Part shown: positions 16,472-25,323 of the stretch, one piece after another
Layout: every line of letters begins with the position of its first letter
Position numbering within the stretch: the first letter of the stretch is position 1
Origin: Lachnospiraceae bacterium
GTDB lineage: Bacteria > Bacillota > Clostridia > Lachnospirales > Lachnospiraceae
Length of the DNA stretch: 64,000 bases
Assembly (NCBI GenBank): GCA_910574805.1
Contig: CAJTCV010000011.1
Coordinates: 106,785-170,784 of the forward strand
Reading direction: 5' to 3'
Position numbers and translations under genes: made by a program
The notes under the pieces: generated by a model
What the model was told of the DNA's origin: nothing
What the model saw: only the letters and a program-made list of their open reading frames with translations
Database searches by the model: none

Positions 16472-16684
16472 ATGACGGGCCGGGATTGGATGGCGGGATA
16501 TTATGAGCGGATCAGCCAGGAGGAACGACAGGCGTCCCGAAGGGAAGAGGGGACAGAGCTGAAGGAGGCCTGTCCCCTCTGCAGGGGAAAAGTGAAAATG
16601 TGGTCCTGGGGAGAATATGGTCAGTCTGGCGTGGTCCGGTGCGGGACGCCCGGCTGTATGTGCATGGAGATCCGGGGACTGTAG
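16472..16684 (+). CDS. Small zinc-ribbon-like protein
   Basis: A 70-residue protein beginning MTGRDWMAGYY at ATG 16472, after AAGGAGGG; an in-frame extension upstream lacks a ribosome site. The N-terminal half is a charged helix. The C-terminal half has two Cys pairs, CPLC and CGTPGCMC, separated by about 20 residues, which looks like a zinc ribbon. Function is unknown. The amidase gene starts 17 bases after its stop, so the two are probably co-transcribed. Confidence 0.7.
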   Translation: MTGRDWMAGYYERISQEERQASRREEGTELKEACPLCRGKVKMWSWGEYGQSGVVRCGTPGCMCMEIRGL

Positions 16685-16701
16685 GAAAGGAGAGGCAGTA
16701 T

Positions 16702-17883
16702 ATGAAAAAATGGAGTATTTTACTGGCAGCAGTGGTCCTGGCGGCCGCTGTTGCAGCCTGTGGAGGCGCGGCGGCTCCGTCCGGGACGGACACGGCAGAA
16801 GATGGCGCCGGGGTTCAGGATGCGGGAAGCGGTGCAGACGGAACGGAAGAGGCGGACGAAGCGGCACAGAGCGGGACAGAGGAAACTGCGGAAGACCGGA
16901 TGACGCCTGAAGGCTCTGAAAGCGGCACAGACAGGACTGTGGAAGATATCGTGCCCGAAGGTTCCGAAAGCGCTGCAGCAGGCGCTGACAGCCTCCAGGA
17001 AGGGCAGAGCGGCACCGGGCAGCCCGTCGTCCCGGAGGGGACGGAGACGGAAAGTGTGTATGCCACTGCCAGAGTCAACATCCGTACGGCGCCCGACACG
17101 GAATCGGAGATCTACGGGACGCTGGGCGTGCGGCAGAGCGCGGAGCGGGTGTCGGATGACGGGGAATGGAGTGCGGTGGCGCTTGACGGACATCTGTACT
17201 ATGTGGCAAGCAGATACCTGGAGGTGAAGCCTGACAGAGGCGGGGAAGGGAACGGGTATCTGGTGGTCATCGATGCCGGACACCAGCAGAGGGGCAATTC
17301 TGAGAAGGAGCCCATCGGTCCGGGAGCTTCCGAGACCAAGGCGAAGGTGGCGGGCGGAACATCCGGGAGGGCTTCCGGCTTAAAAGAATACGAGCTGACG
17401 CTGAAGGTGGCGCAGAAGCTGGAAGAAATCCTTCTGGAACGGGGCTACGAGGTGCTTATGGTGCGGACCACCAGCGACGTGAACATCAGCAATGCCGAAC
17501 GCGCGGCGGTGGCCAATGACGCCGGGGCGGACGCATTTATCCGGATCCATGCCAACGGTTCGGAGGACGGCAGCGTGAACGGTGCCATGACCATCTGCCA
17601 GACGCCGTCCAATCCATATAACGGAGGGCTGTACAGTCAGAGCCGTTCTCTGTCGGACTGCGTGCTGGATGCATTTGTGGAAAGGACCGGCGCCAGGAAG
17701 CAGTATGTATGGGAAACAGATACCATGAGCGGGATCAACTGGGCGTCAGTACCCACGACGATTCTGGAGATGGGATATATGACCAACGAGGCGGAGGATC
17801 TGCGGATGGCATCGGAAGACCATCAGTATGTTATGGCGGAAGGGATAGCGGACGGAATCGGAAGATATCTCGGAACAGAATAG
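16702..17883 (+). CDS. N-acetylmuramoyl-L-alanine amidase lipoprotein with SH3 domain
   Basis: The 393-residue protein has a lipoprotein signal (MKKWSILL, lipobox AAC with Cys20) and an acidic Glu/Ala/Gly-rich linker to about residue 115. A bacterial SH3 domain (about 118-178, ARVNIRTAPDTES to YVASRYLEV) and an Amidase_3 domain (about 188-393) follow. Zinc ligands are visible: H194 in DAGHQ, the Glu in LKEYELT and the His in RIHANGS; the catalytic Glu is in ILEMGYMTN. It should cleave the bond between MurNAc and the stem peptide, tethered to the outer membrane face. ATG 16702 follows GGAAAGGAGAGG. Confidence 0.93.
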   Translation: MKKWSILLAAVVLAAAVAACGGAAAPSGTDTAEDGAGVQDAGSGADGTEEADEAAQSGTEETAEDRMTPEGSESGTDRTVEDIVPEGSESAAAGADSLQEGQSGTGQPVVPEGTETESVYATARVNIRTAPDTESEIYGTLGVRQSAERVSDDGEWSAVALDGHLYYVASRYLEVKPDRGGEGNGYLVVIDAGHQQRGNSEKEPIGPGASETKAKVAGGTSGRASGLKEYELTLKVAQKLEEILLERGYEVLMVRTTSDVNISNAERAAVANDAGADAFIRIHANGSEDGSVNGAMTICQTPSNPYNGGLYSQSRSLSDCVLDAFVERTGARKQYVWETDTMSGINWASVPTTILEMGYMTNEAEDLRMASEDHQYVMAEGIADGIGRYLGTE

Positions 17884-17888
17884 AAAAA

Positions 17889-17924
17889 GATAAAAAGGAG
17901 ATGCATCCACATCTCCTTTTTATC
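17889..17924. terminator. Bidirectional intrinsic terminator
   Basis: GATAAAAAGGAGATG and CATCTCCTTTTTATC are perfect 15-base complements around CATCCA. The A- and T-rich ends give a U-tract in either direction. It follows the amidase directly and lies downstream of the convergent cold shock gene. Confidence 0.85.
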
Positions 17925-18076
17925 TTCATGCTGTCATTCCCGTTCTGTCATTTTCGTATAATTCTCAAATCAAAAATATCCGCTCACCGGGCAGGTCCTG
18001 TCCGGCAAGGTATAAGAAGATGTAAATACTTATAACTATATTTAATAAAAGAATCCGTAAATGTTCACAATAAGGA

Positions 18077-18277
18077 TTAAAGTTTGGTTACGTTGGTAGC
18101 CTGAGGTCCTTTTGCACCGTTAACGACTTCAAATTCAACAGCCTGGCCTTCTTCGAGAGACTTGAAGCCTTCCATGTTCAGACCGGAGTAATGAACGAAT
18201 ACGTCGTTTCCGTCTTCGTCGGAGATGAAACCGTATCCTTTCTGGTTGTTGAACCATTTCACTGTACCTTTGTTCAT
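18077..18277 (-). CDS. Cold shock protein (CspA family)
   Basis: This 66-residue single-domain OB-fold protein binds single-stranded RNA and DNA and melts mRNA structure. Both RNA-binding motifs are intact (KGYGFIS and VFVHYS) and the opening [10 protein letters not shown] is typical. A strong AAGGAGGT ribosome site precedes the ATG, and a TTGACA promoter lies about 70 bases upstream. It is divergent from the M23 peptidase. Confidence 0.97.
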   Translation of the reverse strand: MNKGTVKWFNNQKGYGFISDEDGNDVFVHYSGLNMEGFKSLEEGQAVEFEVVNGAKGPQATNVTKL

Positions 18278-18324
18278 TCTGGTACCTCCTTACTATATAT
18301 GCATGCATCTTATCGCATGTTATT

Positions 18325-18353
18325 AGACTATCATAGTTTGAGAAGCGTGTCAA
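18325..18353 (-). promoter_or_regulatory. Promoter of the cold shock gene
   Basis: On the minus strand TTGACA and TAGTCT are 17 bases apart. The leader of about 45 bases that follows is AT-rich and contains ATGCATGCAT, a short palindrome. Confidence 0.6.
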
Positions 18354-18451
18354 ATAAAATCGACTGACAAAGCAGGAGAAAAATCGACGGTCATGAAACC
18401 CGGGAGCAGGTCATAGACTGGATAATAACGGGAAGAGGACAGGAACATATT

Positions 18452-19621
18452 TTGAGACGCATCCTGGTTGTCAACATATTGATTCTGCTGGTGTTTGCAG
18501 GAGTCTTTTACTGGGCGGACGAAAAGAAAAAGGTAGAAACGGCAATGGCGGAGAAAGGGCTGGAGAACATCCCTGCCAGGCCTGCAGGAAGTGAAAGCGT
18601 GCAGGAGGGAGAGGACACGAAAAGTACCGAAGAGACAAAAGAGGAGGGCGGGACGGAAAAGGAAGCTGCGGAGGATGATTATATCCACTGGGTAGATTTC
18701 GGCGTATCGAAATTTGCCCTGACACAGGCCTATGAGTATGACCGGGATACCTACGGCACAGAGGCGCACATTGGCTGGGTGGATCTGCTGGCCTACACAG
18801 CGGCTTATACCGGCGGCGCCTTCGACAGCGACCGGTCTGTGTGCGACTATATGGAACAGATGGAGGAGAGGGTCCGTCAGGGGGAAAGTGTTGAGAAAAT
18901 CACGGAGGACCTGGAATATTTTCCCTACTATCAGGAGGCGTATGGGGCAGTCCTGGGAGGCATGGTGGGGGAATATGAGATCGAGGTGCCGGAAGAAGAC
19001 GGAGGTCGGAAGATCTGGGAAAAGCGGTACGGGCTGAAGGCTTTCAGTCCCATTGCCAAAGGATTTCCGTACACAGACTATGATGATTTCGGCGCTTCCA
19101 GAAGCTACGGTTACAGAAGAAACCACCTGGGGCACGATATGCTCGGACAGATCGGAACGCCTGTGATCGCAGTGGAATCCGGTTATGTGGAGGCGATGGG
19201 ATGGAATCAGTACGGCGGCTGGCGGATCGGGATCCGCAGCTTTGACAAAAAGCGGTATTATTATTACGCCCATCTGCGCCAGGGCTTTCCGTATCAGCCG
19301 GAGCTGAAGGAAGGGTCCGTGGTACTGGCGGGAGATGTGATCGGCTATATGGGGCATACCGGCTACAGCACGACGGAGGATGTCAACAATATCCAGGAGA
19401 CCCATCTGCATTTCGGCATGCAGCTGATCTTTGACGAGTCTCAGAAGGACGGAGACAATGAGATCTGGATCGACTGCTATCAGCTGGTGAATTTTCTGTA
19501 TCGGAACCAGTCGGAGACGGCAAGGGACGATGCCACAAAGGAATGGCGCAGAATCTATCAGATGAAGGACCCCGGCGCGGGCGCATATGAACGGACGGCA
19601 GATTACTCCATGTATCCGTGA
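18452..19621 (+). CDS. M23-family peptidase, membrane anchored
   Basis: The 389-residue protein has one N-terminal membrane segment (IRILVVNILILLVFAG-like, residues 3-20), a charged Glu/Lys linker to about residue 70 and a helical middle. A LytM/M23 domain lies at about 210-350. The zinc site is intact: H225 and D229 in HLGHD, and H318 and H320 in HLHF. Such enzymes cut peptidoglycan cross-bridges, and anchored ones act in sporulation or division; which applies here is unknown. The start is taken as TTG 18452 after GGAAGAGGACAGGA, the only position that keeps the full membrane segment, so the exact start is uncertain. Confidence 0.88.
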   Translation: MRRILVVNILILLVFAGVFYWADEKKKVETAMAEKGLENIPARPAGSESVQEGEDTKSTEETKEEGGTEKEAAEDDYIHWVDFGVSKFALTQAYEYDRDTYGTEAHIGWVDLLAYTAAYTGGAFDSDRSVCDYMEQMEERVRQGESVEKITEDLEYFPYYQEAYGAVLGGMVGEYEIEVPEEDGGRKIWEKRYGLKAFSPIAKGFPYTDYDDFGASRSYGYRRNHLGHDMLGQIGTPVIAVESGYVEAMGWNQYGGWRIGIRSFDKKRYYYYAHLRQGFPYQPELKEGSVVLAGDVIGYMGHTGYSTTEDVNNIQETHLHFGMQLIFDESQKDGDNEIWIDCYQLVNFLYRNQSETARDDATKEWRRIYQMKDPGAGAYERTADYSMYP

Positions 19622-19625
19622 GGAT

Positions 19626-19654
19626 TTTACATTTTTCATAAAAAATGATAAACT
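19626..19654 (+). promoter_or_regulatory. Promoter of the amidohydrolase
   Basis: TTTACA and TAAACT are 17 bases apart, about 30 bases before the start. Confidence 0.6.
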
Positions 19655-19684
19655 GATGAGAGCTTGATATACGAGGTGATAACT

Positions 19685-20548
19685 ATGCTGGGTGAGTGTC
19701 ATGCCCATATGATCATGGACGGGATCAACTATAAGGCGGCGGTGGCGCTGCACAGGGACGGTGTGTGCGAGGAAGCGGTGCGGAGGCATCTGAAGGAGAG
19801 CCGGGAGGCGGGGATTCGGTTTGTGCGGGACGGCGGGGATGCCAGAGGGGTGTCGAAGCTGGCAAAGAGGCTGGCGCCGGAATACGGGATCGAGTACCTG
19901 ACTCCCGTTTACGCCATACATAAAAGAGGGCACTATGGGGGGATCGTGGGTCATCCCTTTGATACCTTTGAGGAATACCGGGAGCTGGTGGCGGAAGCGA
20001 AGGCGGAGGGCGCGGATTTTATCAAGATCATGGTCAGCGGACTTCTGGATTTCGGCCGTGCGGGGACGCTGACAGAAGAAGGGCTGCCCGGGGAAGAGAT
20101 AAGGAGAATGATCGGCATGGCCCATGATGCGGGCATGGCGGTCATGGCGCACTGCAACGGAGATGAGACCTGCCGTCTCACACTGGAGGCGGGCGTGGAC
20201 AGTCTGGAGCATGGATTTTTCATGGAGGACGGGACGCTTCACCTTCTGGCGGAGCGGGGAACGCCGTGGTTCCCGACCTTTGCCCCGGTGGGAAATCTGC
20301 TGGGCTGCGGGCGTTTTCCGGATGAGGAAGTGAAAAAGAATCTGGAAATGCAGACGGAGCGGGTGAAAAAAGCGGCTTCTCTGGGAGCCTGTATCGGGCT
20401 CGGGAGCGACGCCGGCGCCTGTCTGGTCCCCCATGGCGCGGGGACTGCAGACGAGTATGGGTATCTGATGCGGGCCGGTGTGCCGGAAGAGACCCTCCGG
20501 AAGGCAGAGGAACGGATCCGGAGGGTCTTTCGGAGGAACTGCGTCTAA
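19685..20548 (+). CDS. Amidohydrolase-family metal-dependent hydrolase
   Basis: A 287-residue TIM-barrel enzyme. Metal ligands fit the family: HAH near the N-terminus, the Lys in FIKIMVSG, His in MAHCNG, His in SLEHGF and Asp in GLGSDAG. It lacks the large beta-sandwich flanks of longer relatives such as imidazolonepropionase, so it is a compact member. Probable activity is hydrolysis of a cyclic amide or similar bond; the substrate is unknown. ATG 19685 follows GAGGTG; an in-frame TTG at 19664 is upstream of that site and rejected. It ends directly against the convergent HAD gene. Confidence 0.88.
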   Translation: MLGECHAHMIMDGINYKAAVALHRDGVCEEAVRRHLKESREAGIRFVRDGGDARGVSKLAKRLAPEYGIEYLTPVYAIHKRGHYGGIVGHPFDTFEEYRELVAEAKAEGADFIKIMVSGLLDFGRAGTLTEEGLPGEEIRRMIGMAHDAGMAVMAHCNGDETCRLTLEAGVDSLEHGFFMEDGTLHLLAERGTPWFPTFAPVGNLLGCGRFPDEEVKKNLEMQTERVKKAASLGACIGLGSDAGACLVPHGAGTADEYGYLMRAGVPEETLRKAEERIRRVFRRNCV

Positions 20549-21187
20549 TCAAATCTGACGGGGGAAGAGGGTCAGAAGGTCCGGGAAGCTGCTGACCGCA
20601 TAGTCCGGGGCTTCCACAGAACCGAAGCCGTAGGAGGCGTGGCAGAAGGGAATGCCGGCTTCTGCGGCGGCCTGACGGTCGCTTTCGATGTCGCCCACGT
20701 AGACCGGGGCCTTCAGGCCGTTCCGCTCCATGACCAGCCGGATATTGGGTCCCTTGCCAAGCCCGGTATTGCCGGGGCATTCAAAATCCGTGATGCAGGA
20801 GGCAAGGCCCGTTTTCTCCAGAAAAAGCTCAATATATCCGGACTGGCAGTTGCTGACGATAAAGAGCGGACAGTACGAGGAGAGCTTTCTGACGGTATCT
20901 GCCACGCCGGGATAGAGCAGATCCTGCGTACAGGCAGACAAAAAGGCGTGCTCCCGCTCCATGCAGTCGTCCAGCAGGGCGTAGCGCTCCTGCGGGGGCA
21001 GGGAGGGGAAGGACAGGTCGGCGATCTCCTGCATGGGATGGCCGAAGAGATGGGTGAGACGCTCCGGGGTGAAGCGGAAGGTCAGGCTGGATCTGAGCTC
21101 CAGAGACTGGTTCCAGGCATCGGATACGATGGGCGTGGAATTCCAGAGTGTACCGTCTATGTCGAGAATGATGCTGTCTGGGGTCAT
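20549..21187 (-). CDS. HAD-superfamily phosphatase
   Basis: The 212-residue protein has the HAD motifs in order: DIDGT (motif I, residues 9-13), a small helical cap, SNCQ (motif II, near 112), a Lys near 143 and VGDIESD (motif III, near 167). This pattern is shared by phosphoglycolate phosphatase-like enzymes and beta-phosphoglucomutases. The substrate cannot be named. The ATG follows AAAGGAAG. Its stop abuts that of the plus-strand amidohydrolase with no spacer. Confidence 0.9.
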   Translation of the reverse strand: MTPDSIILDIDGTLWNSTPIVSDAWNQSLELRSSLTFRFTPERLTHLFGHPMQEIADLSFPSLPPQERYALLDDCMEREHAFLSACTQDLLYPGVADTVRKLSSYCPLFIVSNCQSGYIELFLEKTGLASCITDFECPGNTGLGKGPNIRLVMERNGLKAPVYVGDIESDRQAAAEAGIPFCHASYGFGSVEAPDYAVSSFPDLLTLFPRQI

Positions 21188-21280
21188 GGGATACTTCCTT
21201 TCTTGAAATTGTAAATGTTTTCCACCGCACAGTTGGAAATATTTTATATTCTACGGGAAACGGGGAGAAAAATCAAGGTA

Positions 21281-21310
21281 TTGTTGTAAAGCGGGGGATT
21301 GTGTTATACT
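21281..21310 (+). promoter_or_regulatory. Promoter of the sfsA-mutY-glf operon
   Basis: TTGTTG and TATACT are 18 bases apart. The -10 box falls inside an upstream extension of the sfsA frame, so the shorter ATG 21364 is the likely start. Confidence 0.6.
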
Positions 21311-21363
21311 ATGGAGGAAGCTGCGAAGATGGCTGCCAGGGAGAGACAGTGCAGGGAATCAGT

Positions 21364-22044
21364 ATGAGGTATGAGAGGATAGAAGAGGCAGTTTTCAAAG
21401 CCCGGCCCAACCGGTTTGTGGCGGAGGTGGTCACAGGGCGGGGAGAAGAGATCTGCCATGTGAAGAATACAGGACGGTGCCGGGAGCTTCTGGTACCCGG
21501 GACGCGGATCTGGGTGCAGAGAAATGAAAATCCCGGAAGGAAGACGCCGCTTGATCTGATTGCGGTGGAGAAAGGCGGACGGGTGATCAACATGGATTCG
21601 CAGATCCCCAACCGGGTGGCAGAGGAATGGATCAGAAAGGGACATCTGTTTTCCCGGAAGGCGGTGATCCGGCGGGAAGTACGGTACGGGGACTCCCGGT
21701 TCGACCTTTATCTGGAAGAGGGAGAGCGCAGGATGTTCCTGGAGGTAAAGGGTGTGACACTGGAAGAAGACGGGACCGCGCGTTTTCCGGATGCGCCGAC
21801 TCTGCGGGGCGTCAAACATGTGGAGGGACTGACCGCATGCAGAAAAGACGGATATGAAGCGGGGATTCTGTTTATCATACAGATGAAAGGCGTCTCCTGC
21901 TTAAGGCCCAATGACCGGACCCATCCGGAGTTTGGGCAGGCACTGCGCGGGGCGGCGAAGGCCGGCGTGCTGGTGAAGGCGGTGGACTGTCTGGTAAGCC
22001 CGGATTCCATCGAAGGGGATGAGGAAGTGGAGGTGCGGCTGTAG
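21364..22044 (+). CDS. sfsA: SfsA family DNA/RNA nuclease
   Basis: The 226-residue protein starts MRYERIEEAVFKARPNRF at ATG 21364, which gives a typical family length; an extension to 21301 would overlap the promoter. Conserved blocks include HVKNTGRCRELLVPG, the nuclease-like core FLEVKGVTLEEDG with FPDAPT, and the GVKHVEGL helix. SfsA was first linked to sugar fermentation in E. coli, and the fold resembles nucleases; the true role is unsettled. mutY begins at the base after its stop. Confidence 0.93.
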   Translation: MRYERIEEAVFKARPNRFVAEVVTGRGEEICHVKNTGRCRELLVPGTRIWVQRNENPGRKTPLDLIAVEKGGRVINMDSQIPNRVAEEWIRKGHLFSRKAVIRREVRYGDSRFDLYLEEGERRMFLEVKGVTLEEDGTARFPDAPTLRGVKHVEGLTACRKDGYEAGILFIIQMKGVSCLRPNDRTHPEFGQALRGAAKAGVLVKAVDCLVSPDSIEGDEEVEVRL

Positions 22045-23121
22045 ATGCTGGAACAGATTACAGAACCGCTGCTTTCCTGGTATGACGGGCATGCCCGCGT
22101 CCTTCCCTGGCGGGAAGATCACAGCCCGTATCGGGTATGGGTGTCGGAGATCATGCTGCAGCAGACCAGGGTGGAGGCAGTGAAGCCTTTTTTTGAACGC
22201 TTTGTGAAAGCGCTGCCGGATGTGCAGGCTCTGGCCCGCTGCCCGGAGGACGAGCTTCTGAAGCTGTGGGAAGGGCTTGGCTACTACAACCGGGTCCGGA
22301 ACATGCAGAAGGCGGCGCAGATTGTGACAGAGGAATATGATGGAGCATTTCCGGCGGACTATGAAAAGCTTCTGGCTCTTCCGGGGATCGGGCATTACAC
22401 GGCGGGGGCCATCGGCTCCATTGCATTCGGTATCCGGATGCCGGCTGTGGACGGGAATGTGCTGCGGGTCCTCTCCCGGGTAAAGGCGAGTTATGAGGAT
22501 ATTTTAAAGCAGTCTGTGAAGACGGCCATGGAGCAGGAAGTAAAGAAGATCATCCCGGCAGGGCGTCCGGGGGATTTTAACCAGGCGCTCATAGAGCTGG
22601 GCGCCATCGTGTGCGTACCCAACGGGAAGGCCAGGTGCGGCGAATGCCCGCTGGCGTTCTGCTGCCGGGCGAAGGCGGAGGGGATCGTAGATGAGCTGCC
22701 GAAGAAGAAGGCAAAGAAGGAGCGCCGGGTGGAGGCGCGGACGGTGCTCATCCTGAGGGAAGGGGATCGGGTGGCAATCCGTAAGCGGCCTTCCAGGGGG
22801 CTTCTGGCAGGGCTCTATGAGCTTCCGAACCTGACCGGGCATCTGAGTGAGGACGAGGTGCTGGAACAGGTCCGCCAGTGGGGGCTGTCCCCCCTTCGGA
22901 TCCTGCCCCTTGCGGGAGCGAAGCATATCTTCAGCCATGTGGAGTGGCAGATGACAGGCTACGCGGTCAGCCTGGAGGAGACAGAGCATATGGACCGCAG
23001 CGGCATGTTTTTTATAGATGCAAAGGAAACCGAGGAAAAATACCCTGTACCGGCAGCGTTTGCGGCATATGCCGGATATATGGACATTGTGCTGGGGCAG
23101 GGGCGATATGAGGAGAGATAA
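22045..23121 (+). CDS. mutY: A/G-specific adenine glycosylase
   Basis: This 358-residue DNA repair enzyme removes adenine mispaired with 8-oxoguanine or G. Domains in order are a helix-hairpin-helix glycosylase (LPGIGHYTAGAIG at about 113-125, catalytic D136 in AVDGNVLR), a 4Fe-4S loop with four Cys (VCVPNGKARCGECPLAFCC at about 191-209), and a C-terminal MutT-like domain (about 230-350) that recognises 8-oxoG. The start directly follows the sfsA stop, and glf begins four bases after its end. Confidence 0.96.
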   Translation: MLEQITEPLLSWYDGHARVLPWREDHSPYRVWVSEIMLQQTRVEAVKPFFERFVKALPDVQALARCPEDELLKLWEGLGYYNRVRNMQKAAQIVTEEYDGAFPADYEKLLALPGIGHYTAGAIGSIAFGIRMPAVDGNVLRVLSRVKASYEDILKQSVKTAMEQEVKKIIPAGRPGDFNQALIELGAIVCVPNGKARCGECPLAFCCRAKAEGIVDELPKKKAKKERRVEARTVLILREGDRVAIRKRPSRGLLAGLYELPNLTGHLSEDEVLEQVRQWGLSPLRILPLAGAKHIFSHVEWQMTGYAVSLEETEHMDRSGMFFIDAKETEEKYPVPAAFAAYAGYMDIVLGQGRYEER

Positions 23122-23125
23122 AACA

Positions 23126-24307
23126 ATGTATGACAGTGTGATTATCGGAGCCGGAGTTGCCGGCTGTGTGGCAGCGAGAGAACTGGCAGAGGCAGGGAAA
23201 AAGGTGCTGATACTGGAGCAGAGAGACCATATCGGCGGAAACTGTTATGATGAAAAGGACGGGCACGGGATCCTGATCCACCGGTACGGTCCCCATATTT
23301 TCCATACGAAGGAGCAGCGGGCGTATGAGTATCTGTCCCGGTTTACCGGCTGGTACGCTTTCGGGCATGAGGTGGTCGCCAATGTGCACGGGAAGCTGAT
23401 CCCGGTGCCGTTTAACCTGAACACCCTCCATATGGTATATGAGAAGGAACAGGCAGACGTGCTGGAGAAGAAGCTGGTGGACGCCTTCGGCATGGAATCC
23501 AGGGTGCCGATTCTGAAGCTTCGGGAACATGAAGATCCGGATATCCGCCAGATTGCAGATTATGTGTACGAGAATATTTTCCTTCATTATACAATGAAGC
23601 AGTGGGGACAGACGCCGGAGGAGATCGATCCGGCGGTGACCGGGCGGGTGCCGGTGCTGATCTCCTATGACAACCGGTATTTTCAGGAGCCATGGCAGGG
23701 GATGCCGGAACATGGCTATACGGCCATGTTTGAAGTCATGCTGGACCATCCGGGTATAACGGTCCGGACCGGTGAGGATGCCCGGGACAGACTGAGATTT
23801 GACGGAGAACAGGTGTTCTTTGACAGAAAGGCGTATACAGGAGAGGTGATTTATACAGGTCCGCTGGACGAGCTGTTCGGCTGTCGGTTCGGAAGACTGC
23901 CCTACCGTTCGCTGAACTTTGACTTTGAATATCTGGAGCAGGAGGATTATCAGGGACACAGCGTGGTAAATTATACAGTGAGTGAGAAATTTACAAGGAT
24001 TACAGAGTTCAAATATCTGACCGGACAGAAGGCGGAAGGGACGACTATTGTAAGAGAGTATCCCTTTGCCTACACGGGGGCGGAGGGTGAGATCCCTTAT
24101 TATTCCATCGTCAATGAAGAGAACCAGAAGCTGTATGAGCAGTACAGAGCGCTGCTTTCGGGTATTTCCAATGTATATCTTCTGGGCAGGCTGGCAGAGT
24201 ATAAATACTACAATATCGATGCCATGGTCATGAAGGCGCTGGAGCTTGCGGATCAGATTCTGGACCGGAAATCAAAACATACAGAGAAGATAAGAGGTGA
24301 ATTATGA
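23126..24307 (+). CDS. glf: UDP-galactopyranose mutase
   Basis: The 393-residue flavoenzyme converts UDP-galactopyranose to UDP-galactofuranose, the donor for Galf-containing polysaccharides. It opens with an FAD-binding fold (DSVIIGAGVAGCVAAREL) and LEQRDHIGGNCYDE, then RYGPHIFHT. ATG 23126 lies nine bases after AGGAGAG; longer starts run into mutY. It overlaps the following GT2 gene by ATGA. Its product would serve polysaccharide cluster 1, whose 34396 gene looks like a Galf-type transferase. It is separated from that cluster by a PAP2 gene and ugd. Confidence 0.96.
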   Translation: MYDSVIIGAGVAGCVAARELAEAGKKVLILEQRDHIGGNCYDEKDGHGILIHRYGPHIFHTKEQRAYEYLSRFTGWYAFGHEVVANVHGKLIPVPFNLNTLHMVYEKEQADVLEKKLVDAFGMESRVPILKLREHEDPDIRQIADYVYENIFLHYTMKQWGQTPEEIDPAVTGRVPVLISYDNRYFQEPWQGMPEHGYTAMFEVMLDHPGITVRTGEDARDRLRFDGEQVFFDRKAYTGEVIYTGPLDELFGCRFGRLPYRSLNFDFEYLEQEDYQGHSVVNYTVSEKFTRITEFKYLTGQKAEGTTIVREYPFAYTGAEGEIPYYSIVNEENQKLYEQYRALLSGISNVYLLGRLAEYKYYNIDAMVMKALELADQILDRKSKHTEKIRGEL

Positions 24308-25323
24308 AATTATTGTCAATAGCCATACCCTGTTATAATTCGGAAGCGTATATGAGGAACTGTATTGAGTCTCTGCTTCCGGGGGGAGACGAGGTGGAGA
24401 TTATTATCGTGGATGACGGTTCCACGAAGGATCAGACGCCGCAGATTGCGGATGAGTATGCGGCGAAATATCCGGGGATCGTGAAAGCGGTCCATCAGGA
24501 AAACGGCGGCCACGGCGAGGCGGTGAATACGGGGCTGAAAAATGCCACAGGGCTGTATTTTAAAGTAGTGGACAGTGATGACTGGGTGGACGCGGAGAGT
24601 TATCAGAAGGTGCTGAAGAAGCTGGCGGAGCTGGTGCACGAGGGCGATCCGGTGGACATGATGATCTGTAATTACGTGTACGAGAAGCAGGGAGCGAAGC
24701 GGAAGAAGACCGTGCGCTATACGACGGCATTTCCGCAGGATCAGGTATTTACCTGGAGCGACGTGAAACGGTTCCATCTGGGACAGTATATTCTGATGCA
24801 TTCAGTCATCTACCGGACCCGCATGCTGCAGAACTGCGGCCTGGAGCTGCCGGAGCATACGTTCTATGTGGACAATATCTTTGTATATTATCCGCTCCCG
24901 TATGTGAAGAGCCTGTATTATATGGATGTGGATCTGTACCGGTATTTTATCGGGAGAGCCGACCAGTCTGTGAATGAGCAGGTGATGATCGGAAGGGTGG
25001 ACCAGCAGATCAAAGTCAATAAAATCATGATCGACCAGTATGACCTGCGGTCGATCCAGAATCCGAAGCTTCGAAGATACATGGTCAGCTATCTGGATAT
25101 CATGATGACGGTATCGTCCATCATGCTGATCCGCTCAGGTACGCCGGAAAGTCTGCAGAAGAAAAAAGACCTGTGGCAGTACCTTAAGAAAAAGGACGCA
25201 GGTCTTTTCTACAAATTATATTTCGGCATCTTTGGCAGGGCCATGAATCTTCCTGGAAAAGGCGGGAGAAAGGTCTCTGTGTTCGCGTACAAGCTTGCCA
25301 ACAAGGTCATGGGCTTTAACTAA
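24304..25323 (+). CDS. Family 2 glycosyltransferase
   Basis: A 339-residue cytoplasmic GT-A enzyme with the GT2 opening (SIAIPCYNSEAYMRNC), EIIIVDDGSTKD and the metal-binding DSDDW motif near residue 97. It is followed by a helical C-terminal half with no membrane segments. It is co-translated with glf (ATGA overlap), so it may use UDP-Galf or decorate a Galf polymer; that is inference. Its last 108 bases overlap the end of the convergent PAP2 gene. Confidence 0.9.
   Translation: MKLLSIAIPCYNSEAYMRNCIESLLPGGDEVEIIIVDDGSTKDQTPQIADEYAAKYPGIVKAVHQENGGHGEAVNTGLKNATGLYFKVVDSDDWVDAESYQKVLKKLAELVHEGDPVDMMICNYVYEKQGAKRKKTVRYTTAFPQDQVFTWSDVKRFHLGQYILMHSVIYRTRMLQNCGLELPEHTFYVDNIFVYYPLPYVKSLYYMDVDLYRYFIGRADQSVNEQVMIGRVDQQIKVNKIMIDQYDLRSIQNPKLRRYMVSYLDIMMTVSSIMLIRSGTPESLQKKKDLWQYLKKKDAGLFYKLYFGIFGRAMNLPGKGGRKVSVFAYKLANKVMGFN

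Noticed and set aside
18350..20434. 694-codon open frame on the minus strand
   Set aside because: It runs antisense through the M23 peptidase and the amidohydrolase, has no ribosome site or family motif, and its His/Pro/Arg-rich product is typical of a shadow of GC-rich codons.
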